A stretch of DNA of 5,250 nt from Actinomycetota bacterium (GTDB lineage Bacteria > Actinomycetota > Acidimicrobiia > Acidimicrobiales > JACCXE01): positions 1 through 5,250 of the forward strand of contig JACCXE010000224.1 in assembly GCA_013697265.1 (NCBI GenBank), written 5' to 3'. The notes beneath the pieces are model-generated. The model saw only the letters and a list, made by a program, of their open reading frames with translations. It had not been told where the DNA came from and did not search any database. Positions 1 to 5,250 of the stretch are shown here, piece by piece. Both the position numbers and the translations under genes were made by a program. Numbering within the stretch: position 1 is the first letter of the stretch; every line of letters begins with the position of its first letter.

Positions 1-954
1 CGCACGCACCTGACTCATCGTCGGACCGAACACCGACGCCGGGCTCTGCCAGGTTGCCCAGCTCGACGAGGTGCCCCAGTTGTAGCCGTCGATGCCGACC
101 ATGTCGACATACGCGTCGCCGGGGTAAAGGCTGGCGAGCGAGCTGCCGACGCCGTCCATCACCACGTTCGGGCTCCACACCCACTTGACGTTGGTGACGC
201 CGGCCCCGGTGAAGATGTCGCGCACGTGCCGATAGGCCGCGACGTACGAACCGGCGCCGTTGCCGTTGACGCCTTCGGCCCACGGATACCAGTTGCTGTT
301 CATCTCGTGGGCGAAGCGCAGCCACACCGGCGAACCGAACGTCTTGATCTGCGTGGCCCAGGTGCGGATCATCGTGTCGAAATTGCCGCCGGTGATCGCG
401 TTGAGCGAGTAGGTCGGCTGGTCGACGCCGGCCGAGGGGTTGAACGGCTCCCAGGTGATCATCGGGATCGAACCGTGGTTGCGCACCGTCGTTGCTTCGC
501 TGGTCGGGAAGTTCGGGTCCCAGTAGAAGCTCTTGTACATGCCGTAGAGGGCGGCTTTCTTGCCGGCGTGGCTCTCGAAGGACGCGAGTTGCGTGAGCCC
601 GCCGGAGTTGTTCTCCTCCGTCGCGGCGCCGAACAGCACTGAATTGGAGGAAGGAGTGCTGGTCGACGCCGGAACGGTGGAGGAGGTGCTGGTCGAACCA
701 GCGGCCTTGACCGTGGTCGACGGCGACGTCGTTGTCGTCTCCACGGTGGTCGAGGTGGTGGGCTTCACCGAAGACGACGTCGTTGTCGCCTGCGGCTTGG
801 CTGTGGTCGTTGTTGCCTGACGAGCGAGGCGGTTGCGAGCGGCGGCGGCCGGAAGCGACGTACCGAGGGTGGCAACGCCCACGGCTACGGCCACTGCCGA
901 GCAGACGACCGCGCTGAATACAACCAGCCGGCGCTTCGAACGGACAACCTGCAT
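1..954 (-). CDS. Exported glycoside hydrolase family 26 enzyme (endo-beta-mannanase-like), 3' end cut off by the window
   Basis: The 318 visible residues start with a signal sequence: basic MQVVRSKRR, then a hydrophobic stretch at about 10-31 and an Ala-rich possible cleavage zone at 36-39. A Thr/Ser-rich linker (about 47-105) follows, then a catalytic domain from about 106. GH26 hallmarks are PMITWEPFNP (164-173), WLRFAHEMNSNWYPW (211-225) with E217 as the expected acid/base, and a late VGIDGYNWG. The catalytic nucleophile Glu should lie further downstream and is outside the window. GH26 enzymes are retaining (beta/alpha)8 hydrolases that cut beta-mannans, and some act on other beta-glycans, so the substrate is not certain. 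The protein is probably secreted or anchored by its N-terminal helix; I see no lipobox. I chose the ATG at 954 because GGAGG lies 11 bases upstream. An in-frame ATG at 972 would add six residues but overlaps that GGAGG. It follows the response regulator gene after 114 bp on the same strand. Confidence 0.9.
   Translation of the reverse strand, partial: MQVVRSKRRLVVFSAVVCSAVAVAVGVATLGTSLPAAAARNRLARQATTTTAKPQATTTSSSVKPTTSTTVETTTTSPSTTVKAAGSTSTSSTVPASTSTPSSNSVLFGAATEENNSGGLTQLASFESHAGKKAALYGMYKSFYWDPNFPTSEATTVRNHGSIPMITWEPFNPSAGVDQPTYSLNAITGGNFDTMIRTWATQIKTFGSPVWLRFAHEMNSNWYPWAEGVNGNGAGSYVAAYRHVRDIFTGAGVTNVKWVWSPNVVMDGVGSSLASLYPGDAYVDMVGIDGYNWGTSSSWATWQSPASVFGPTMSQVRA
640..816 (-). repeat. Low-complexity Thr/Ser-rich linker tract inside the GH26 gene
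   Basis: Residues 47-105 of the GH26 protein are mostly Thr, Ser, Pro, Val, Ala and Lys, with runs such as TTTT and TSTSST. At the DNA level the tract contains imperfect repeats: a 13-base plus-strand word, gacgtcgttgtcg, occurs at 725-737 and again at 776-788. Such linkers usually separate an exported catalytic domain from its membrane or wall anchor and are often O-glycosylated in actinobacteria. That role is inferred here. The repeats could allow length variation between strains. Confidence 0.75.
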
Positions 955-965
955 TTGGGGTGCTT

Positions 966-970
966 CCTCC
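966..970 (-). promoter_or_regulatory. Shine-Dalgarno site that decides the GH26 start
   Basis: The minus strand reads GGAGG here, followed by 11 bases and then ATG at 954. This is the best ribosome-binding match near the gene. It argues against the in-frame ATG at 972, which would place this motif inside the coding region. Confidence 0.65.
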
Positions 971-976
971 ATGTCC

Positions 977-1000
977 CAACTGTTCGACAACGATCAGTTG
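977..1000. promoter_or_regulatory. Inverted repeat upstream of the GH26 gene, possible operator or leader hairpin
   Basis: Two perfect 6-base arms, CAACTG (977-982) and CAGTTG (995-1000), are separated by 12 bases. The repeat ends 22 bases before the chosen GH26 start. It could be a dimeric regulator site or a weak hairpin in the mRNA leader. A 6-base arm pair can arise by chance, so function is unproven. Confidence 0.3.
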
Positions 1001-1016
1001 AACCATTAGGTGAATC

Positions 1017-1031
1017 CCAAACTTCTCCAAA
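1017..1031 (-). promoter_or_regulatory. Tandem TTTGG half-sites with 10-bp period, candidate response-regulator box
   Basis: On the minus strand TTTGG occurs at 1031-1027 and 1021-1017, giving a start-to-start distance of 10 bases. OmpR/PhoB-family regulators typically bind as head-to-tail dimers to direct repeats with about one helical turn between half-sites. The site lies between the regulator gene and the GH26 gene, 63 bases or more upstream of the GH26 start. The words are short, so this is only a candidate. Confidence 0.2.
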
Positions 1032-1045
1032 GAAACCTTGGTTTC
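1032..1045 (-). terminator. Weak hairpin after the response regulator gene, possible attenuator or terminator
   Basis: On the minus strand GAAAC and GTTTC arms (1045-1041 and 1036-1032) flank a four-base loop, CAAG. The stem can extend by one A-T and one G-T pair. It starts 24 bases after the regulator's TGA. The stem is AT-rich and is followed by TT rather than a real T-run, so it would be a poor intrinsic terminator. Read-through from the regulator into the GH26 gene is therefore plausible. Confidence 0.2.
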
Positions 1046-1068
1046 CTGTTGGTATGTGCAGGTTGCTC

Positions 1069-1794
1069 TCAGGGGTTAAAGCGGTACCCAACTCCCCAAA
1101 CGGTCGTAAGCCACCGTGGTTTGTTGGGGTTCGCCTCGATGCGCTTGCGCAAACGGCGAACGTGCTCGGTGACGGTGTCGATGCTCTGCCAGGCCGAGCT
1201 TGAGTTCCACACTCGGTCCAACAGCTGCTCACGCGAGAACACCTGGCGTGGCGACGAGGCCAGGAACGCAAGCAGATCGAACTCTTTGGCGGTGAGCACC
1301 ACGAGCTCGCCGTCGATGTGGACCTCGCGGTTCGCCAGGTTCAGAGCGAGGCCGTCGAAGGTGAGCGGGGGGATCGACGTGGCGGGTCGCGTGCGGCGCA
1401 GCACTGACGCGATGCGCGCTTCGACCTCGGCGTTGGAGAACGGCTTGACGACGTAGTCGTCGGCGCCGAGCTTGAGGCCCATCACGCGATCCGACTCCGA
1501 CGTCTTGCCCGTGAGGAGGATGACGGGCACCGCGCTTGTCAGTCGGATCTGTTCGAGGACGTCGAGCCCGTCGTCCTCGCCGAGCATGACGTCGAGCACA
1601 ACGAGATCGGGCATCTCGGCTTCGATCGCGGCCATGGCCTCGGCGGCATCGGCGGCGGGCACCACGCGGTAGTCCTCAAGGTTCAAGAAACGCGTGAGCA
1701 AGTGGCGGATGGTGCGGTCGTCGTCGACAACAAGAACCGTGGCCTTGGCCGTATGCGTCGATTCGGTTCCGATGTCCTGCCGAGTCATTGCCAT
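1069..1794 (-). CDS. OmpR/PhoB-family response regulator (receiver plus winged-helix DNA-binding domain)
   Basis: This 241-residue protein is a typical two-domain transcriptional response regulator. A short leader of about 17 residues precedes a receiver domain (about 18-133) with the acidic pair D24/D25, phospho-acceptor D68 in VVLDVMLGEDDG, switch residue T95 and K117 in DDYVVKPF. The OmpR-type winged helix spans about 143-240, with LTAKEFDLLAFLASSPRQVF, recognition-helix region SIDTVTEHVRRLRKRIE and the closing TVWGVGYRF. All catalytic residues are present. The ATG at 1794 has only a weak AGG six bases upstream. A second ATG at 1788 would remove two residues and has poorer spacing. The gene starts 37 bp after the kinase stop on the same strand, so the two are probably co-transcribed and translationally linked. 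It is the expected acceptor of phosphate from the kinase's C-terminal HPt domain. Its DNA targets are unknown; its own operon and the downstream GH26 gene are candidates. Confidence 0.95.
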   Translation of the reverse strand: MAMTRQDIGTESTHTAKATVLVVDDDRTIRHLLTRFLNLEDYRVVPAADAAEAMAAIEAEMPDLVVLDVMLGEDDGLDVLEQIRLTSAVPVILLTGKTSESDRVMGLKLGADDYVVKPFSNAEVEARIASVLRRTRPATSIPPLTFDGLALNLANREVHIDGELVVLTAKEFDLLAFLASSPRQVFSREQLLDRVWNSSSAWQSIDTVTEHVRRLRKRIEANPNKPRWLTTVWGVGYRFNP

Positions 1795-1831
1795 GTTGTG
1801 CCTATCGGCGCAAATAACAACAGCTTGAGAA

Positions 1832-4800
1832 CTACCGAGAAGTTTTGAGTTTTTGTGGCGCGCGAGCCAAATACTTCAGGGCGGCCACCAGTTCCTTGTC
1901 GACGTCGTCCAGAGCCTGCGCAGCGGCGGTCATATCGGTGTCAGCTGCAGCTTCGATGGCAGCGAAGGCGGCGCTGAGGGCGCGCAGCCCGAGGTTGCCG
2001 CTGGCGCCCTTCTGTCGGTGCGCGACGCCCCGTGCCGCTTTGGCGTCGCCGGTCGCAATCGCGGCGCGCAACGTGGCGACGTCGGTGGCGACGTCGCCGG
2101 AGAACATTTCGACGAGCTCGCCCAGGAACGTGCCGTCGTCGTCCATCGAGCGCAGGCTGGCCAGTGTCGCAGCGTCGAAGCGTTTGTTGGAGGCGCTTGG
2201 CGTAGCTGTCACGATTTTCTCCTTACGGGATGCGGCCTTGCCCTCGATGCAGCTGCGCAACGCGCCCGCGAGGAGGTCGCGGGCCACGGGTTTGGTGAGG
2301 AAGTCGTCCATGCCCGCGGCCATGCACTGCTCGCGGTCCGCCGCCATCGCCGACGCGGTCATGGCGATGATCGGTGTGCGGCGCGTCGTTTCCATCGACC
2401 GGATGGTTCGGGTGGCGTCGTAGCCGTCCATGCGGGGCATCTGGCAGTCCATGAGGATCGCGTCGAACTTGTTCGTGCCGAACGCTTCGACCGCGGCGAC
2501 GCCGTCCACGGCCACGTCGACCCGGTAGCCGAGTTGGCTGAGCATGCCCACCGCGACTTTGCGGTTGACCGGGTTGTCTTCTACGACCAGCACGCGGATG
2601 GCGTCGACGGCGGTCTCAGGCGCCGGCAACGGCACCTGGGGAGCGGGCAACGCCTTGGCCGCTCGCTTTAGCGGCACGGTGAACCAGAACAGGCTGCCCG
2701 AACCGGGGTTGCTTTCCACGCCGATCTCGCCGCCCATCAGCGTCACCAGGTCGCGGCAGATCGCGAGGCCAAGGCCAGTGCCGCCGAAGCGGCGCGTGGT
2801 GGACGCGTCGGCCTGCACGAACGGCTCGAAAAGCCGGGCGCAGGCCTCTTTCGGAATGCCGATGCCGGTGTCGTGCACCTCTACACGTAACGCTCGGCCG
2901 CTGGACAACACCGCCAGCTTCACTTCGCCGGTCGACGTGAACTTCACCGCGTTCGCCAGCAGGTTGCTCACCACTTGTTTGAGCCGGCGACTGTCGCCGT
3001 AGAGCCCGTCGGGCACCTCGGCGGCGACGCTGGACGACAGCTTTATGCCGCGCTCGGCGGCGATGGGTAAAAAGGGCGCCACCGTGGCGTTCACAAGAGG
3101 ACGTAACGCGAAATCACCGGCGTCGAGTGCCAGCTTGCCCGCCTCGATCTTGGACACGTCAAGGATGTCGTCGATGATCGCGCCGAGCGACGCGGCCGAC
3201 GTCGACATCGTCTGGATGTAGTCGCGCTGCTTGGGGGTCAGCTTCGTGTCGAGCAGCAGTCCGACCATGCCCATCACGCCATTCATGGGCGTGCGGATCT
3301 CATGGCTCATGTTGGCCAGAAACGCCGACTTCAACCGCGACGCTTCGCGGGCTTCGTCAAGCGCAGTATCGAGCGCCGCTTGGTTCGCCTGGCGTTCGGA
3401 GATGTCGTGCAAGAAGGCGTGGAAGGTCACTTCACCGCTGGCGTCTTCGGTGACCCAAACGGCCAGTTCGACCGGGAATTCGTGGCCGTCGCGGTGCACG
3501 GCCGTCACCACGATGCGCGTGTTGATCACTTTGGTGCGGCCCGTCTTGAAATAGCGGCTCACACCTTTGCGGTGGGCGTCTCGGTGCGCGGCGGGGATGA
3601 TCACGTCGACCATTGACAGGCCAAGCACCTCTCCGCGCTTCCAGCCAAAGGTGAGTTCGGCTTGGCGGTTCCAGTCGGTGATCCGCTCGTCTCGGTCGAC
3701 GGTGACAAAGGCATCGGACGCGGCGTCGATGATGCGCGTGGTACGCACTTCGTTGGCTTTCAGGCGCTCCTCGGTCAGCTTCGACTCGGTGATGTCCTGA
3801 CAGATGCCGTTGAGCTGCACGACGCGCCCCGCGATCAAATCGGCCTGGCACCGGGTGCGCAGCCAGCGGAGGCCGCCGTCGGGCAGCTGTAGTCGCATGT
3901 CGATGTTGAACGAAGCGCCGGTCGCGCGCGCTCGGGCGAACAGTTCGTTGAGCACGGGGCGGTCGTGGGGATGGACCCGCGACACAGCCGCGTCGTATCC
4001 GTGGGGTGCGGTGCCGACGTCGTAGCCGAACAGGCGCTGCAATTCGTCGGACCACGCCATTTGTTCAGTGACCAGGTCGAACTCCCAGCTGCCGATGTGT
4101 GCGATGCGCTGCGCCTGTTCGAGGGCTTGGCGGTCGATCTGCAGGGCGTCGGCGCGTTCGCGCACGCGCGTTTCGAGCAGCGAGTTGGTGGACATCAGCT
4201 CGCTTTGGATGCGGTCGCGTTCGTACACGAGGCCTGCGAGCAGCAACCCCTGCACGGCGAGCACGCCGAGGAACGCCTCGAGCAGCCACAGGTCCGCGAT
4301 CGTGTCGCCGCTGACGAAACGCCCGACGCCGGCCGTGGTGCGCTCGATGGCGATGAGCGTCACTAGCGCCACGACCACGGCAGTGCCCCGCGACCCGAAT
4401 CGCAGCGCAGCCCACGCAACGACGGGGAACACGAGGAAGGCGGACGGATTCGGTCCGATGAACGCGACCAACAGCGCAAACCCGAACGCGGCGCCCAGCG
4501 CGATCGCTTCGGTCGACGTGCCGCGGTATTCGTCGGCGCCGTCGCGGTCGGCCCAGCTGAGCAGCAGGGGAGCAACGATCAGCGCACCCATCACGTCGCC
4601 CAGCCACCACACGCTGAAGCTTGTCGGCGTTCGTCCTAGCGAGACGACGCCCGCAAGAGTCAGCGTGAAAACGCCGATGATGGCGGCGACCGACGCGGAC
4701 GTGACCGCGACGCCGGCCATCACGCCGACATCGCGGGGCCGCCGCGCTCGCATGCCAAGGCCCTGGTGCTGCATCAAGTAGACGGCGACCAGCGCCTCAA

Positions 4801-5068
4801 GCGTGTTGCCGGAGGCGATACCGATGGCGGCGGCGATTGGTAGCCCGCTGACGTTGAGGAGGAAGGCGCCGATGAAAATGCCGGGCGCAATCGATCGTCC
4901 GTAGAGGAACACCGCGGCGATGGCGAGGCCGGTAGGCGGCCAAACCGGCGAGATTTTGCCCGGCAGCGACGCCACCGACAGCCCGAAGCGGGCCAGTAGG
5001 TAATACAGGACCGCCAACAGGAAGATCCGCTTGGCATGGTCCTGGACCGTGGGTAGACGCGCGGACAC
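1832..5068 (-). CDS. Membrane-bound tripartite hybrid histidine kinase: MASE1-PAS-PAS-HisKA-HATPase-REC-HPt
   Basis: This 1078-residue sensor kinase begins with a MASE1 integral-membrane sensor (about 14-285, roughly eight hydrophobic segments), marked by PVWPPTGLAIAA (41-52) and WWLGDVMGALIVAP (154-167). A coiled coil (about 283-320) leads to PAS1 (about 322-430, PAS_3-like) and PAS2 (about 445-556). HisKA holds H589 in NMSHEIRTPMNG. HATPase_c (about 690-800) has N706 (N box), DTGIGIP (733-739), LFEPFVQAD and GGTGLGLAI. A Pro/Ala-rich linker (about 804-822) precedes the receiver (about 824-940), which has E830/D831, phospho-acceptor D874, T904 and K926. The C-terminal HPt domain (about 963-1066) carries H1017 in AHRQKGASGNLG. 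All phosphotransfer residues are intact, so internal H to D to H transfer is expected, followed by transfer to the regulator encoded 37 bp downstream. The GTG start at 5068 is preceded by AAAGGA. The frame has a stop at 5111-5113 and no other start between, so the start is firm. MASE1 ligands are poorly known, so the signal is not identified. Confidence 0.95.
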   Translation of the reverse strand: MSARLPTVQDHAKRIFLLAVLYYLLARFGLSVASLPGKISPVWPPTGLAIAAVFLYGRSIAPGIFIGAFLLNVSGLPIAAAIGIASGNTLEALVAVYLMQHQGLGMRARRPRDVGVMAGVAVTSASVAAIIGVFTLTLAGVVSLGRTPTSFSVWWLGDVMGALIVAPLLLSWADRDGADEYRGTSTEAIALGAAFGFALLVAFIGPNPSAFLVFPVVAWAALRFGSRGTAVVVALVTLIAIERTTAGVGRFVSGDTIADLWLLEAFLGVLAVQGLLLAGLVYERDRIQSELMSTNSLLETRVRERADALQIDRQALEQAQRIAHIGSWEFDLVTEQMAWSDELQRLFGYDVGTAPHGYDAAVSRVHPHDRPVLNELFARARATGASFNIDMRLQLPDGGLRWLRTRCQADLIAGRVVQLNGICQDITESKLTEERLKANEVRTTRIIDAASDAFVTVDRDERITDWNRQAELTFGWKRGEVLGLSMVDVIIPAAHRDAHRKGVSRYFKTGRTKVINTRIVVTAVHRDGHEFPVELAVWVTEDASGEVTFHAFLHDISERQANQAALDTALDEAREASRLKSAFLANMSHEIRTPMNGVMGMVGLLLDTKLTPKQRDYIQTMSTSAASLGAIIDDILDVSKIEAGKLALDAGDFALRPLVNATVAPFLPIAAERGIKLSSSVAAEVPDGLYGDSRRLKQVVSNLLANAVKFTSTGEVKLAVLSSGRALRVEVHDTGIGIPKEACARLFEPFVQADASTTRRFGGTGLGLAICRDLVTLMGGEIGVESNPGSGSLFWFTVPLKRAAKALPAPQVPLPAPETAVDAIRVLVVEDNPVNRKVAVGMLSQLGYRVDVAVDGVAAVEAFGTNKFDAILMDCQMPRMDGYDATRTIRSMETTRRTPIIAMTASAMAADREQCMAAGMDDFLTKPVARDLLAGALRSCIEGKAASRKEKIVTATPSASNKRFDAATLASLRSMDDDGTFLGELVEMFSGDVATDVATLRAAIATGDAKAARGVAHRQKGASGNLGLRALSAAFAAIEAAADTDMTAAAQALDDVDKELVAALKYLARAPQKLKTSR

Positions 5069-5072
5069 GTAG

Positions 5073-5078
5073 TCCTTT
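5073..5078 (-). promoter_or_regulatory. Shine-Dalgarno site for the kinase GTG start
   Basis: The minus strand reads AAAGGA, four bases before the GTG at 5068. Together with the in-frame stop at 5111-5113 it supports GTG as the true start of the kinase. Confidence 0.6.
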
Positions 5079-5140
5079 CGGCACGCGGGGCCCCGAGCAA
5101 CAGAGGGTTCTCAACGACTTGGGAAGTATCTCGCGCTGCT

Positions 5141-5156
5141 TGTGCGTTAAGTCACA
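5141..5156. promoter_or_regulatory. Crp/GlxR-type operator in the intergenic region upstream of the kinase
   Basis: The plus strand reads TGTGC-GTTAAG-TCACA. This matches the cAMP-receptor-protein consensus TGTGA-N6-TCACA at nine of ten fixed positions. It also has the central TA of the actinobacterial GlxR/Crp form TGTGA-N2-TA-N2-TCACA. One flanking base on each side extends the symmetry (cttgtg and cacaag arms, 5139-5158). The site is 73 bp upstream of the kinase start and 54 bp from the -35 box of the plus-strand promoter, so it could serve either or both divergent units. I found no convincing kinase promoter positioned relative to it. Confidence 0.55.
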
Positions 5157-5164
5157 AGTGCTTT

Positions 5165-5210
5165 CTTTCGCGAACGGCCGCTGACCTGCGGTTTCGCGAT
5201 TCGGCTTTCG
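5165..5210 (+). repeat. Short direct repeats (tttcgcga) in the divergent intergenic region
   Basis: The word tttcgcga occurs at 5166-5173 and 5192-5199, 26 bases apart. A partial third copy, ctttcg, at 5205-5210 abuts the TTGACA box. The first copy contains the perfect palindrome TTCGCGAA (5167-5174). These may be half-sites of a regulator acting on the plus-strand promoter, but the words are short and the sequence is GC-rich, so chance is possible. Confidence 0.25.
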
Positions 5211-5240
5211 TTGACACGGGTGAAATTACGGTGTTGTATT
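5211..5240 (+). promoter_or_regulatory. Sigma70-type promoter reading out of the right edge
   Basis: A perfect -35 box TTGACA at 5211-5216 is followed after 18 bases by TGTATT (5235-5240), which matches the -10 consensus at four of six positions; with a 17-base spacer the match is TTGTAT. Transcription would start near 5247 and run rightwards, away from the kinase. This predicts a divergent plus-strand gene just outside the window. The local drop in GC (tgaaattacg, ttgtattt) fits promoter DNA. Confidence 0.5.
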
Positions 5241-5250
5241 TCTCCCTCAT

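Noticed and set aside
838..954. Twin-arginine (Tat) signal or lipoprotein signal in the GH26 N terminus
   Set aside because: KRRLVVF has two arginines but lacks the full S-RR-x-F-L-K pattern. The only Cys (C18) lies in the middle of the hydrophobic core without a lipobox. A Sec signal or membrane anchor fits better.
955..972. Alternative GH26 start at the ATG at 972
   Set aside because: It would encode the GGAGG Shine-Dalgarno sequence within its first codons and has no ribosome-binding match of its own upstream.
955..1068. Riboswitch upstream of the GH26 gene
   Set aside because: The gap has small inverted repeats, but I recognise no conserved core of a known riboswitch class, and the stems are too short to support one.
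885..1271. Minus-strand open frame spanning the end of the regulator gene, the gap and the start of the GH26 gene
   Set aside because: It overlaps two well-supported genes in a different frame and its translation has no recognisable features.
1853..2671. Long plus-strand open frame (272 codons) opposite the kinase
   Set aside because: It is antisense to the REC and HPt coding region, is rich in Arg, Gly, Ala, Val and His as expected from a high-GC shadow frame, and shows no family motif.
4068..4781. Plus-strand open frame (237 codons) opposite the MASE1 region
   Set aside because: The opposite strand encodes a clear MASE1 domain with hallmark motifs. This frame has a low-complexity Ser/Arg/Ala/Thr composition and no recognisable domain.
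5152..5250. Minus-strand frame of 32 codons beginning with ATG at the very edge of the window
   Set aside because: It is very short, Arg/Lys/Ser-rich, without any motif, and overlaps the plus-strand promoter and the Crp-like site. The ATG at the edge is probably chance, though the tail of a longer upstream gene cannot be fully excluded.

Overview
The window is GC-rich and all its recognisable genes lie on the minus strand. The likely source is a high-GC actinobacterium. The pointers are a Thr/Ser-rich linker in the exported enzyme, a GTG start codon, and a 16-bp site matching the actinobacterial Crp/GlxR consensus TGTGA-N2-TA-N2-TCACA at all but one position. Acidimicrobiia-like lineages are my best guess for the class, because such Thr-rich linkers are common there, but nothing in the window proves this.

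Reading in the direction of transcription (right to left): 5069-5250 is an intergenic region. It carries the Crp/GlxR-like operator and, on the plus strand, a sigma70-type promoter that points out of the right edge, so a divergent gene probably starts just beyond the window. Next comes a 1078-residue tripartite hybrid histidine kinase (5068 to 1832). Its domain order is MASE1 membrane sensor, coiled coil, PAS, PAS, HisKA, HATPase_c, receiver, HPt. After 37 bp follows a 241-residue OmpR/PhoB-family response regulator (1794 to 1069). A 114-bp gap with several small repeats then leads to an exported glycoside hydrolase of family GH26 (954 to the left edge, 3' end missing).

Together the kinase and regulator hold every residue needed for a four-step phosphorelay: kinase H589, kinase receiver D874, HPt H1017, regulator D68. 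The output would be transcriptional. The GH26 enzyme lies downstream in the same direction and could be a target or a read-through member of the same transcript, but this is inferred from position only. The second PAS domain matches, by remembered alignment, the heme histidine and two arginines of FixL, so an oxygen or redox input is a testable idea.

The genes are of known families. I see no CRISPR array, mobile element, tRNA, rRNA or defence system. The noteworthy points are the complete relay in two genes, the cAMP-receptor-type site in front of it, the possible heme PAS, an unusual residue in the HPt motif, and the neighbouring polysaccharide hydrolase.
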